DNA of 64,000 nucleotides from Emticicia sp965283955 (lineage in GTDB: Bacteria > Bacteroidota > Bacteroidia > Cytophagales > Spirosomataceae): positions 1-64,000 of the forward strand of contig CBDIQW010000003.1 of the NCBI GenBank assembly GCA_965283955.1, read 5' to 3'. Below the pieces are notes generated by a model that was not told the DNA's origin, did no database searches, and saw only the letters and a program-made list of their open reading frames with translations. Positions within the stretch are counted from its first letter, which is position 1; each line of letters opens with the position of its first letter. The position numbers and the translations under genes were made by a program. Positions 11,031-18,723 of this stretch are shown here, one piece after another.

Positions 11031-11624
11031 ATGAAAATAGGCTATGCAAGGATTAGTACCAAAGACCAAGTTTTAGATTTACAAATTGATGCTCTCAACA
11101 AAGATGGGTGTGAGATGATTTTTGAAGAGACAGCATCGGGTGCAAAAACTGACCGACCCGAATTACAAAATCTTTTGAAGCATATCCGAAAGGGTGATAT
11201 TGTGGTTGTTTACAAACTTGACCGTTTGGGTCGTTCGCTAAAACATTTACTCGAAGTAGTTTCAGAGCTAAACTCAAAAGAAGTTGGTATCAGAAGTATC
11301 AATGATGCGATTGATACGACCACTCCACAGGGAAGATTATTCTTTAATATTTCTGCTTCGTTTGCAGAGTTTGAGAGAGACCTAATTCGTGAACGAACAA
11401 AATCAGGATTAGAAGCTGCAAGAGCCAGAGGCAGAAAGGGAGGTCGCAGACAGGGCATGACCAAAGAAGCTGAACAAAAAGCGATTCTTGCTGAGACCTA
11501 TTATAAAGAAGGGAAAATGGGTGTCAATCAAATTGCCGAAGAGATTGGTGTTTCCAAAATGACTTTGTATAAGTATTTGAGGTATAGGAAAGTTAAAATT
11601 GGAAATTACACCAAAACTAACTAA
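11031..11624 (+). CDS. tnpR: Serine resolvase TnpR of the Tn3-family transposon
   Basis: 197 residues, full length for a small serine recombinase that resolves cointegrates at res. N-terminal catalytic domain: GYARISTKDQ carries the nucleophilic Ser (about residue 9), followed by KLDRLGRS and the ERDLIRERTKSGLEAARARGRKGGR helix with conserved arginines. A C-terminal helix-turn-helix (about 145-185, VNQIAEEIGVSKMTLYKYLR) binds DNA. It is divergent from tnpA and ends inside the extended inverted repeat. The protein ends ...YTKTN, much like TnpA's ...NPKTN, because the two ends are inverted copies. Intact in sequence. Confidence 0.96.
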   Translation: MKIGYARISTKDQVLDLQIDALNKDGCEMIFEETASGAKTDRPELQNLLKHIRKGDIVVVYKLDRLGRSLKHLLEVVSELNSKEVGIRSINDAIDTTTPQGRLFFNISASFAEFERDLIRERTKSGLEAARARGRKGGRRQGMTKEAEQKAILAETYYKEGKMGVNQIAEEIGVSKMTLYKYLRYRKVKIGNYTKTN

Positions 11625-11635
11625 ACAATTAGTTT

Positions 11636-11673
11636 GAAAAGTTAATTTTTCGGCTAATTACTATAAGAACCTC
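11636..11673 (-). repeat. Tn3-family right inverted repeat
   Basis: Complement of the left 38-bp terminal repeat with two mismatches, ending ...TATAAGAACCTC at 11673. The sequence immediately outside is the interior of a different gene remnant, with no target-site duplication. Confidence 0.93.
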
Positions 11674-12006
11674 TTAAAGAAAGAGCCTGAGGCTCTTGAA
11701 GCTGCCGAAAAAGTAAAAGTCGAAACGGAACGTTTAGAACGTTTACGAATTGAGAGATAAGAAGCCAGTAAGCCAAAGATGTTTGTGGGGAAAATCAAAA
11801 AAGGCGATGTAATTGATGCAGAAGTAACAAAAGTAGAAGGAGGAAAAACTGCAACCTTAAAGTTTTACGCAGCAGGACAAGAATCAAATAATACTCGAAA
11901 AATAAACTATAATGGTATTCAAGTCGTGCAAATTATTCAAGTTCAGATAAACAATATTGCGGGAAATGGTTTTATTGTGGCTGTTGAGTTTAATAAATTC
12001 AAGTAG
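11674..12006 (+). pseudogene. 3' remnant of an unknown gene cut by the transposon end
   Basis: An open frame enters directly from the transposon's right end, reading LKKEPEALEAAEKVKVETERLERLRIER, and meets a TAA (about 11758). The same frame then continues through ATG 11779 to give a 75-residue tail, MFVGKIKKGDVIDAEVTKV and onward. The first part is a charged helix with coiled-coil character; the second looks like a small beta-rich OB/S1-like domain. It is probably the C-terminus of a larger protein whose 5' part was deleted with the rest of the CRISPR array. I do not recognise the family. One untested idea is a fragment of a CRISPR effector, given the location. ATG 11779 could also start a small free-standing gene. 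Confidence 0.5.
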
Positions 12007-12069
12007 AGTAGTTATTAATTTGCATTTATTCATGTAAATTGCATTTTTAAAATTCAAATTGCATGAATA

Positions 12070-13245
12070 ATGATAAAGCGAACACTGGACTCAACCGTTT
12101 TACAATCTTTAGATTTCTTCCCTGTAGTAGGCATTTTGGGGCCAAGACAGGTAGGAAAAACTACTTTGGTAAAATCGTTGATGAGTCAATTGAATAGAGC
12201 TTCTGTTTATTTCGATTTGGAAATTGCGGAAGATTATGAAACTCTCGTCAATAATACAACTTGGGTTATTGATAATAATCAAGATAAAACCATTGTTATC
12301 GATGAGATTCAGAGGTATTTACCCTTACTGCCACAGCTCAGAGGTTTAATTGACCGTAATCGAAAAGCTGGTAGATTTATATTATTGGGTTCAGCATCAC
12401 CTGTTTTTTTGCAGAAAAGCTCAGAATCATTGGCTGGTAGAGTTGCTTATCACGAACTTTCACCTATTGGATATTCTGAAATGCAACAAGTGAATATCAC
12501 AGAAAATACGCATTGGTTAAGAGGTGGTTTTCCAGATGCTTTGCTGGCTCCTGCCGATGCCTTTTGGGGACAATGGCAACAAAATTTCATTAAAACCTAT
12601 GTAGAGCAAGATTTATCGAACCTCGGAATGTCGAATCAGGCATCTATCACAAATAATTTTCTGAGAATGATTTCGCACATACATGGTTCATTGCTCAATA
12701 TATCATGTTTGCATAATTCGCTTGGGCTAACCCATACTACGGTGCAGCGTTATGTTGATATATTGGAGCAAGCATTTTTGATTAGAAGACTTGAGCCATG
12801 GTTTGTGAATATGAGCAAACGTATTGTAAAAAGCCCTAAAATATATATTCGAGATAGCGGCAATTTACATTATTTGCACAACGTAAGGTCATTCTCTGAT
12901 TTAACTCAAAATCCGATTGCTGGAGCGTCTTGGGAAGGTTATGTAATAGAGCAAATTATTCAACGACTTAACGATAGTGTTCAACCCTATTTTTATAGAA
13001 CCTCCAATGGTGCAGAAATGGACTTAGTGTTGGTAAAAGGACTGAAACCTGTGGTAGCGATTGAAATAAAGTTATCGTTAACACCCGCCCTTAAACGTGG
13101 CTCAACAGAATCGGTCAATGATTTAAGGACCGAACATAATTTTGTGGTAACGCCGGCAGGAGGAAATATGCCACTTAAACCCAGTTGGACACATTGCAAT
13201 TTGAAAGAAGTTTTAGGACAATTGGCAAATTTAGACCTTATATAG
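12070..13245 (+). CDS. AAA-family ATPase with DUF4143 domain
   Basis: 391 residues. Walker A is GILGPRQVGKTTLVKSL (about 22-38) and Walker B IVIDEIQ (about 84-90), followed by a sensor-like FILLGSASP strand. The C-terminal half matches the DUF4143 pattern, with a nuclease-like GAEMDLVLVKG...VAIEIKLS segment (about 315-338) reminiscent of a PD-(D/E)XK core. Such proteins are common accessory genes in Bacteroidota and archaea; their role is not firmly known and links to defence or toxin-antitoxin systems are only suggestions. Stand-alone, about 60 bp after the truncated ORF. Start at ATG 12070 gives the usual MIKRTLDSTVLQSL N-terminus. Confidence 0.88.
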   Translation: MIKRTLDSTVLQSLDFFPVVGILGPRQVGKTTLVKSLMSQLNRASVYFDLEIAEDYETLVNNTTWVIDNNQDKTIVIDEIQRYLPLLPQLRGLIDRNRKAGRFILLGSASPVFLQKSSESLAGRVAYHELSPIGYSEMQQVNITENTHWLRGGFPDALLAPADAFWGQWQQNFIKTYVEQDLSNLGMSNQASITNNFLRMISHIHGSLLNISCLHNSLGLTHTTVQRYVDILEQAFLIRRLEPWFVNMSKRIVKSPKIYIRDSGNLHYLHNVRSFSDLTQNPIAGASWEGYVIEQIIQRLNDSVQPYFYRTSNGAEMDLVLVKGLKPVVAIEIKLSLTPALKRGSTESVNDLRTEHNFVVTPAGGNMPLKPSWTHCNLKEVLGQLANLDLI

Positions 13246-13257
13246 ATTAAAAATTAC

Positions 13258-13428
13258 TTAGTTATTACGCTTGGAATTCGAGAAGTTCAAAATCCAGTGA
13301 AACGAGTGGAGAAATCTGATTTTGAAATTAGTGAAGAAAAAGGAGGGTTTGGAAAAGAAAAAATCTTCGTCAGCCCTACTTTTGATTTTCACAACTTATC
13401 TACTTCTCAAGCTGTTTTAATCTTTTAA
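13258..13428 (+). other. Possible gene remnant without a start codon
   Basis: 57 codons open in the same frame as the preceding ATPase, directly after its stop, reading VITLGIREVQNPVKRVEKSDFEI and onward and ending at TAA 13426 inside the 3' end of the convergent rep gene. No ATG begins it. It could be chance or the tail of a decayed gene. No family recognised. Confidence 0.2.
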
Positions 13429-14734
13429 TCATATTATCATATTCAGTAAAGGCTTCAGGAAAAGCTTGGTGAATAAGCCCTTTCATGGCCCCTCCTACCA
13501 TGGGGTCTTTAAGGTTTTGTTCAAACGTAAGGTTTTGATTATAAAACTTTGCGAACAAACCATTCTGCATATTGATGAGTATTTGATTCTTGAGTGTTTT
13601 ATTTTGAGTCAGTAAATCATCGCAGATTTGATTAAAAACGGTATCGCTGATAGACTTCAATTTAGTAATTTCATCTAATGTTTCTTCGTTTTCAACTCTA
13701 ATAAAAGGCGTTGTGGTTGAACTGGTTTTACTCTCAATCGTCAGGTTAATTTCGGTACGCACCATTTTTTGAAGATATTTCACGATGTCGTTCACTTTTC
13801 CACGCTTGTGTTGCGAAAGTGCATACCCCACCCCTACCTCAATTTGTTCATACGGAATTTCCTTAAACCAATTCTCTACGATATCTGCCGAAACATAATC
13901 CTTCACCTTTATAAAAATCTTATTAAACTTCAGAATGTTGCATTCGCTACTGCTTGTTTTTGGCTTTGGCTCTTTTTTTGAATTTTTAGTATTCCGATAA
14001 ATCAGAAAAATTATTGATACAATCTTCCGGCTCGATTTTTCTTCCTCAATTTCAAATCTAATATCTGTCTCAGATTCTAAATCTTTTTGGGCTTTCAAAA
14101 TTATCTTATTTTTAAAATGACCGTAGAGCTGGTATTCTCCTTCCTCAATTCCCAATACTTTTTTCAATTCATCAATACTAAACTTACGCTTTGCATAACC
14201 CTGTTTGGCTTCATCAATCATTCCTTCATACTGTTTAAGTAATTCGTAAATTCTGATAGAATAAACACTCGTAAGTTTCAAGATATTTCGTACATCATAA
14301 GTTAAATACTTTTCCTTTAAATCAAGTAAGTGTCGTCTGAGTTCAGGGTCGAATTTTAGAATAATATCTGTTCCGTCATTTTCATCAACAAAGCTTTCTG
14401 TAGAGCTAATTAGGTTGGCTTTTATACGCTTTTTTCTTCCTTCTTCATCAATTCTTTCAATCTCAACTTGCTTGGTCAGAAGCTTCTCCGCTCCTTCTTT
14501 TATAGATTTATAAATTGAGCCATTATCATATAAACCAAAATCATGAATAATCTCAGTTGAGTTAATCCGATATTGTGCAAAATCTTGGTCTTCTGGGCGA
14601 ATCAAGGTGAGCATTTTTACAAAAACCCTCATCTCCCAAATATCAAATTTATAGCGAGCTTCTACCAACTTATTTGATTTTCGAATAAGTTTTATTTGAT
14701 TTGATACATTTTCTGAGAGTTTTGTTTTTCGCAT
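13400..14734 (-). CDS. Plasmid replication initiator, Rep_3 (RepB) family
   Basis: About 444 residues from the chosen start MRKTKLSENVSNQIK. The typical Rep_3 opening SNKLVEARYKFDIWEMRVFVKMLTLI is followed by a first winged-helix domain, then LTSVYSIRIYELLKQYEG and FSIDELKKVLGI of the second winged helix, and a charged C-terminal extension. It binds iterons to open the origin. Nine iterons lie directly upstream, and a dyad of iteron half-sites (14773-14800) suggests autoregulation. A longer frame back to 14779 would start inside that dyad, so I prefer 14734 (14752 is possible). The gene is leftward with the origin at its 5' side, a classic iteron-plasmid layout. No lesion seen. Confidence 0.93.
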   Translation of the reverse strand: MRKTKLSENVSNQIKLIRKSNKLVEARYKFDIWEMRVFVKMLTLIRPEDQDFAQYRINSTEIIHDFGLYDNGSIYKSIKEGAEKLLTKQVEIERIDEEGRKKRIKANLISSTESFVDENDGTDIILKFDPELRRHLLDLKEKYLTYDVRNILKLTSVYSIRIYELLKQYEGMIDEAKQGYAKRKFSIDELKKVLGIEEGEYQLYGHFKNKIILKAQKDLESETDIRFEIEEEKSSRKIVSIIFLIYRNTKNSKKEPKPKTSSSECNILKFNKIFIKVKDYVSADIVENWFKEIPYEQIEVGVGYALSQHKRGKVNDIVKYLQKMVRTEINLTIESKTSSTTTPFIRVENEETLDEITKLKSISDTVFNQICDDLLTQNKTLKNQILINMQNGLFAKFYNQNLTFEQNLKDPMVGGAMKGLIHQAFPEAFTEYDNMIKRLKQLEK

Positions 14735-14772
14735 AGGTGGCTTTGTTAGCATGTGTGTTACAAAGTTAATAA

Positions 14773-14800
14773 ATATCACTTAAAAAAACATAAGTGATAT
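14773..14800. promoter_or_regulatory. Inverted repeat in the rep promoter (likely Rep operator)
   Basis: ATATCACTTA (14773-14782) and TAAGTGATAT (14791-14800) form a perfect 10-bp dyad with an 8-bp spacer. The arms contain the AGTGATA core of the nearby iterons, so Rep dimers probably bind here to repress rep, as in other Rep_3 plasmids. Inference from family knowledge. Confidence 0.65.
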
Positions 14801-14826
14801 AATAAAAGTATTCTTATTTTAATGTC

Positions 14827-15127
14827 CGATATTTTGGTGATAGTTAACGATATATTAGTGATAGTTTGAATAATTTATGGTTGATTTTTTATCAAAAAAG
14901 GCAAGTTTTTAGAGCAAAAATCAGATAAAATATCTAATAAATCTAAAACGACGTTTTGGTGATAGTTAACGATATATTAGTGATAGTTAGAAACGTTTTT
15001 TTGACGTTCACCGATGCAAACGATATTATGGTGATACTTGACGACATATTAGTGATAGTTAAGACGACATATTAGTGATAGTTAACGACATATTAGTGAT
15101 AGTTAACGACATATTGGTGATAGTTAA
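14827..15127. repeat. Iteron replication origin: nine 21-bp repeats
   Basis: Nine copies of a 21-bp unit, consensus CGAyATATTAGTGATAGTTAA, at 14827, 14848, 14949, 14970, 15021, 15042, 15065, 15086 and 15107. Most are head-to-tail at exactly 21 bp, two helical turns, in groups of two, two and five. One copy is at 23 bp offset. Copies differ mainly at TTTTGG against TATTAG in the middle. The AT-rich stretch between groups (14869-14948) and after the last group could be the melting region. Adjacent to the Rep_3 gene. Confidence 0.9.
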
Positions 15128-15355
15128 GTGTATAAGTTCCTGATTAATAGCATATTACGCCAGTCGAAAATACATAAAATACAATTAAAGTAAAATACAA
15201 ACAAGTATTATGTTTAAGAACTAAAATGATTAGTAATCAAATCTTAGAATTAACAATTATTTCTAAACCCAAATAATATTTGGATTTAGCTTAACTAATT
15301 CATAATCGTAGGTCTTATAAAAACAGGGTTTTTGTAGAAAGAATTTAGCGTTCTA
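15128..15355. other. AT-rich non-coding flank of the origin
   Basis: No gene, iteron or strong dyad seen. The stretch is very AT-rich, suitable for the origin's unwinding element, and separates the iterons from the 29-bp palindrome at 15356. Confidence 0.4.
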
Positions 15356-15384
15356 GTCATAAGTGCAAAATTTGCACTTATGAC
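15356..15384. repeat. 29-bp perfect palindrome, copy 1 (candidate parS or terminator)
   Basis: GTCATAAGTGCAAA-A-TTTGCACTTATGAC, a 14-bp stem around one base, followed by TTTTTT on the + strand. A near-identical copy, differing only in the outermost pair, lies at 18242-18270 at the end of parB. The T-run suits a + strand terminator, but here no + strand gene precedes it; the second rep gene ends 8 bp away on the other strand. Paired palindromes around parAB make a centromere-like role worth testing. Confidence 0.6.
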
Positions 15385-15392
15385 TTTTTTCT

Positions 15393-16147
15393 TTACTTTC
15401 TAAAAATAAATTGAAGTGCAATTACTTTCTTACCTTGCTTTTTTTCTTTAAAGTCAAAACTGGTGTCGTGAATTGCAAATTCCTTTTGTGCTTGCTGAAT
15501 GATATAACGTTTGAAGTCATAATAACGCTCATATTCGGTCTCTCCTACCCTCAGTATTTTTCTGAGTTGTTCCACCGAAAGCGTCAGTGTACCGTTGGAT
15601 TTTGGCATTTTTCTAAATAACTCATAAAGACATTGCGAATAATAACTCTTAAACAAAATAAGTTTCTCTAAGCTGTAAATGCTAAACTGACATTTGAGTT
15701 TTAATAAATATTGGTGCAAATTTGAATCTATTTGAAGTTTAATTTGCCCTTTGCCTTTCAAGTATTTGGCACTACTTAACAATGAAACCTGTAAAAGCCC
15801 ATCAGCTTCTGTAATTTTGCAAACATGCTTTATCAGGTTGATGGTAGCTTTTTGCAATTCATGGAAAGCTGACTCTCCTTTGAGCCGCTGGTAGCTATTA
15901 TTTGGCGGGCATCCAATAGTATTTCGGGGATGACCTTCATGCTTCCTACTTCAAGCAAGTCATCACTGATTTGTTCGATAATAGCAATGAAAATTCGTCG
16001 CTCAAATAATGACATATCATACTGAGCCATGATTAAATCATTTAACTGCTCAATTATATCTGCCGAAATTTCATTACTTGGGACAGCAACTACTGGTTGA
16101 ACAAATAATTGTTGTTGATCCCCTTGATTTATAGCAAAGTTTGTCAT
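15393..16147 (-). pseudogene. Second plasmid Rep_3-type initiator, split by a frameshift
   Basis: The N-terminal frame (MTNFAINQGDQQQLF..., chosen start 16147) contains NDLIMAQYDMSLFERRIFIAIIEQI, the Rep_3 first-helix region. The C-terminal frame continues LQKATINLIKHV, IYSLEKLILFKSYYSQCLYELFRK and LSVEQLRKILRVGE, the second winged helix. The frames join at about 15873-15877 in a GAGAG run (minus strand): removing one AG gives KESAFHELQKATINL. The joined protein is about 250 residues, far shorter than the rep gene at 13400 and only distantly similar to it. It lies divergent from parA, with the candidate operator 16259-16303 between. A second initiator may mean a cointegrate of two plasmids or a decayed paralogue. 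Confidence 0.8.
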
Positions 16148-16258
16148 AAAATTTTCTTGTTTTCTATACACCAAATTTCTCGTTTTTAGATTTAATAAGC
16201 AATGATAATTTACAATGTTTTAGATAATATGGACTGATACAGAATGAGAAATATATAA

Positions 16259-16303
16259 TTCGTTCTCGTTGTTTATTTTTGGTTTTTTTACTGCGAGAAC
16301 GAA
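16259..16303. promoter_or_regulatory. Inverted repeat in the rep2/parA divergent promoter
   Basis: TTCGTTCTCG (16259-16268) and CGAGAACGAA (16294-16303) are a perfect 10-bp dyad with a 25-bp spacer, in the 276-bp gap between the divergent rep2 and parA starts. GC-rich for this gap, so it stands out. Probably an operator for ParA, whose N-terminal HTH could bind it, or for Rep2; inference. Confidence 0.5.
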
Positions 16304-16423
16304 CTTTGTGTTTCGTATTCTTTTAGGTTTTGAACTTTAATATTTGCAGGATATTTTTTTATCTAAAAATTGTTTTAAAAGATAAATATTTATATTTTTG
16401 GAGAAAATTTTATCGAAAACATT

Positions 16424-17371
16424 ATGATTTCATCCGAACTGGTTATTAAGTTTTTAAACATGAAGCCTGCTCTTAATCGTACTCAAATTGAGAAAGAAGC
16501 GGGAATCCCCTCAAGAATTCTCTACAAAGTTGTTGATGGACTGGCTAAACTTAACGAGACACATTTGAGTAAGTTAGAACCAGTTTTACGGCAGTATGGT
16601 TACTCAGACGAATTATTTTCAAAAGCCAAAGTTATTTCGATTGTCAATCACAAAGGTGGGGTAGGGAAGACTACATCAACGATAAATCTTGGAAAGGCTC
16701 TCAATTTATTGGGAAACCGTGTATTGATGATTGATATGGACTCACAGGGAAATCTTTCGCAATGCTTCGGAATTCATTCCCCTGAAATGCAGGTCATTGA
16801 TTCGTTATTGAGCAAAGAGCCACTGCCTTTGGTTCAGATTGAAGAAAACCTAATGATTTCACCGTCAGATATCAGAATGGCCTATCGAGAATTAGAGCTG
16901 GTTAACTCAATAGGAGCGGAGAAACGTCTGCATAATAAAATAAGCCCGATTTTAAGCGATTTTGATTATGTATTGATTGATTGTCCACCGTCACTAAATA
17001 TTCTCACTACTGCCGCTTTAGTGGCTTCTCACGAGTGCATTGTACCTATGCAGCCCGAGGCATCGGCGTACTATGGGGTAGAGAACCTTTTCAACCGTAT
17101 CATGGAGATTCGTGAACACAGTAATTTTTCGCTTACAATCAAGGGCATTTTGTTTACGATGATTCATAAAAACCAGAGTGTGCACCGTGGTATGATTGAA
17201 CACATCAAAGAAACATACGGCCATTTTAATATTTTCAATACCCAAATTGAAAATTCAACAGTTATCAAACAATCACAAGTAGCCAAACAAGATTTGTTTA
17301 GCTATTCCCCAAAATCACTTTCAGCTGAACAATACATGAATGTAGCTAAAGAAGTAATGACTTTAGCTTAA
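16424..17371 (+). CDS. parA: ParA-type plasmid partition ATPase with N-terminal HTH
   Basis: 315 residues. Residues 1-70 form a helix-turn-helix-like extension (LNRTQIEKEAGIPSRILYKVVDG). Then comes the deviant Walker A VNHKGGVGKTTSTINLG (about 78-94), DMDSQGNLS, and Walker B YVLIDCPPSL. ParA ATPases with an N-terminal HTH (type Ia-like) segregate plasmids over the nucleoid with ParB and often repress their own operon. parB follows after 13 bp, so the two form an operon. Divergent from the second rep gene. Intact and of normal length. Confidence 0.95.
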   Translation: MISSELVIKFLNMKPALNRTQIEKEAGIPSRILYKVVDGLAKLNETHLSKLEPVLRQYGYSDELFSKAKVISIVNHKGGVGKTTSTINLGKALNLLGNRVLMIDMDSQGNLSQCFGIHSPEMQVIDSLLSKEPLPLVQIEENLMISPSDIRMAYRELELVNSIGAEKRLHNKISPILSDFDYVLIDCPPSLNILTTAALVASHECIVPMQPEASAYYGVENLFNRIMEIREHSNFSLTIKGILFTMIHKNQSVHRGMIEHIKETYGHFNIFNTQIENSTVIKQSQVAKQDLFSYSPKSLSAEQYMNVAKEVMTLA

Positions 17372-17384
17372 AATAACCTTAATT

Positions 17385-18248
17385 ATGGCAAAGAATTTTA
17401 TGGCAGGAATGAAAAAGACTTTGGTTGATTTACAACCTTCGACTTTTTCTGAAACCGAAAAAATAAAAAAACAGATTATAGTTCTTGAATCGCTCAGACA
17501 GTTTATTCCACCACCTACGGCCGAAGAATACAAGCAGCTTGAAAATAACATCATAAAACACGGTTGTAAAGACCCGCTCACGGTATGGGAAACAACGGAG
17601 AAAACTGCTGGAATAGGAGAGAGTGAGAGCCTTGTTTATATTTTGATTGATGGGCATAATCGACACAAAATTTGTACGCAATTTGGTATTGATTTTAAGA
17701 TAGGTTTGCTTGATTTTGAAGATTTGGATGCGGTAAAAGACTACATGATTGATTTTCAATTAGGTAGAAGAAACTTGAACCCAGAGCAAATTTCATATTT
17801 TAGAGGGCTGAGATATAACCGAGAAAAAACAGGCAAAGGCAAATATGATAGGGAAGGAGGGGAGAAAAGCGATATTGCAGAAAAACTGGCTGCGGAGCAT
17901 TCGGTGAGTCCACGTACGATTAAAAATGATGGTGATTTTGCCAAAGGAGTAGAGAAACTTCCAACCAATTTGAAAAGTGATTTATTGGCAGGTAAAATAG
18001 GCTTGAGTAAAGAAGAAGTACAGCGTTTAGGAAAAATTGAAGTAAATATTGAGGAATTAAACTCAGTGGATGATGTAAAAAATGCGATCAGCAGGGGAGG
18101 GGATAATGCCCCAGCTAAGAACAATCAGAAAGTGATAAAAGCCCTCAAAAAAGATGTAATTGTTTTTGCAAAATCAATTTCTACTAAGAAAGATTGTGAA
18201 CAATTAATGAGTAAAATTTCAAGCCTTAAAAAGCTTTTAGAATCATAA
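17385..18248 (+). CDS. parB: ParB-like plasmid partition protein
   Basis: 287 residues with an N-terminal ParB/Srx-like domain: the stretch LVYILIDGHNRHKI (about 83-96) matches the DGNRR-type nucleotide-binding loop. It continues into a segment with the family's ELGRRNL-like motif (LGRRNLNPEQISYFRG) and an HTH region (IAEKLAAEHSVSPRTIKNDGDFAKG, about 165-190). ParB binds parS and stimulates ParA; newer work shows CTP binding in the DGHNR region. Second gene of the parAB operon. Its stop overlaps a 29-bp palindrome with a T-run that likely ends the operon. Confidence 0.9.
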   Translation: MAKNFMAGMKKTLVDLQPSTFSETEKIKKQIIVLESLRQFIPPPTAEEYKQLENNIIKHGCKDPLTVWETTEKTAGIGESESLVYILIDGHNRHKICTQFGIDFKIGLLDFEDLDAVKDYMIDFQLGRRNLNPEQISYFRGLRYNREKTGKGKYDREGGEKSDIAEKLAAEHSVSPRTIKNDGDFAKGVEKLPTNLKSDLLAGKIGLSKEEVQRLGKIEVNIEELNSVDDVKNAISRGGDNAPAKNNQKVIKALKKDVIVFAKSISTKKDCEQLMSKISSLKKLLES

Positions 18249-18270
18249 GTGCAAAATTTGCACTTATGAT
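18242..18270 (+). terminator. 29-bp palindrome, copy 2: parAB terminator and/or parS
   Basis: ATCATAAGTGCAAA-A-TTTGCACTTATGAT, perfect 14-bp arms, overlapping the parB stop codon and followed by seven Ts. It has all features of an intrinsic terminator except a proper loop. The almost identical copy at 15356-15384 makes a second function, such as ParB binding, plausible. Confidence 0.65.
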
Positions 18271-18540
18271 TTTTTTGATGATTATTTTCTTTCAAAGTTG
18301 CTCGGTAAGGAGATTAGGTTTTGTCATATTAGGGGAAGTTTATTCGTTTTTGACAAAGCCAATCCCAATAATTATAAAAATGACCATGTAGTGACAGGGG
18401 AGAAAAATCAGATAGTTGATAAGATTATATTGAGAGAAAACAGCCTGCGTTAAGATATATATGTCAAATATAAAACCATTTCGGAAAGCATCTCTTTATG
18501 CTACAAGATATGCTAAACTTGAATTCATCTTAAAAAAGTG

Positions 18541-18637
18541 ATTAGGGTGTAATAAGAAGGTTTAAGAAGGAATAAGACAAGTATAAAGAGGTTTAAGGAG
18601 TATTAGGGAGGTTTAGAGAGGAATAAGAAGGATTAAG
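18541..18637 (+). repeat. Purine-rich repeats with about 10-bp phase downstream of parB
   Basis: About nine degenerate decamers with a TwAGrAGG flavour (AATAAGAAGG, TTTAAGAAGG, GTTTAAGGAG, TATTAGGGAG, GTTTAGAGAG, GAATAAGAAG) follow each other at one helical turn, almost all purine on the + strand. Not coding. Helically phased repeats beside parAB resemble a centromere or nucleoprotein site; inference. Confidence 0.55.
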
Positions 18638-18683
18638 ATTTTGTCCTATAAATTTTGTTGGCGTAGAGTGTGGAGCAAGGGGG

Positions 18684-18703
18684 AGTTTTGGTATACCAAA
18701 ACT
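18684..18703. repeat. 20-bp perfect palindrome (candidate parS)
   Basis: AGTTTTGGTATACCAAAACT reads identically on both strands. It is preceded by GGGGG and lies 450 bp after parB. parS sites are typically short perfect palindromes near parAB, so this is one of three parS candidates here. Confidence 0.55.
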
Positions 18704-18723
18704 ATCGTGCAAGCACTAAATAG

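Larger units (their letters stand above)
7811..11673. mobile_element. Tn3-family transposon inserted in the CRISPR array
   Basis: A 3.86-kb unit bounded by 38-bp inverted repeats that match at 36 of 38 positions, beginning GAGGTTCTTATAGTAA. Similarity continues inward to about 60 bp. It contains leftward tnpA (frameshifted), a central intergenic res candidate and rightward tnpR, the standard Tn3 plan with a serine resolvase. The left end interrupts a CRISPR repeat after ACTCCAATC(G). The right end abuts unrelated sequence (TTAAAGAAAG). The flanking pentamers differ (CAATC against TTAAA), so the expected 5-bp target duplication is missing. That points to a deletion or recombination at one end after insertion. 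No passenger genes are present. Confidence 0.93.

Noticed and set aside
11031..11624. Treating the resolvase at 43496 as a second copy of this Tn3 resolvase.
   Set aside because: They share only family motifs; sequence and C-terminal HTH differ clearly, and no Tn3 inverted repeats flank 43496.
7806..11678. A 5-bp target duplication flanking the Tn3 element.
   Set aside because: The bases directly outside the repeats (CAATC and TTAAA) do not match in any register I tried.
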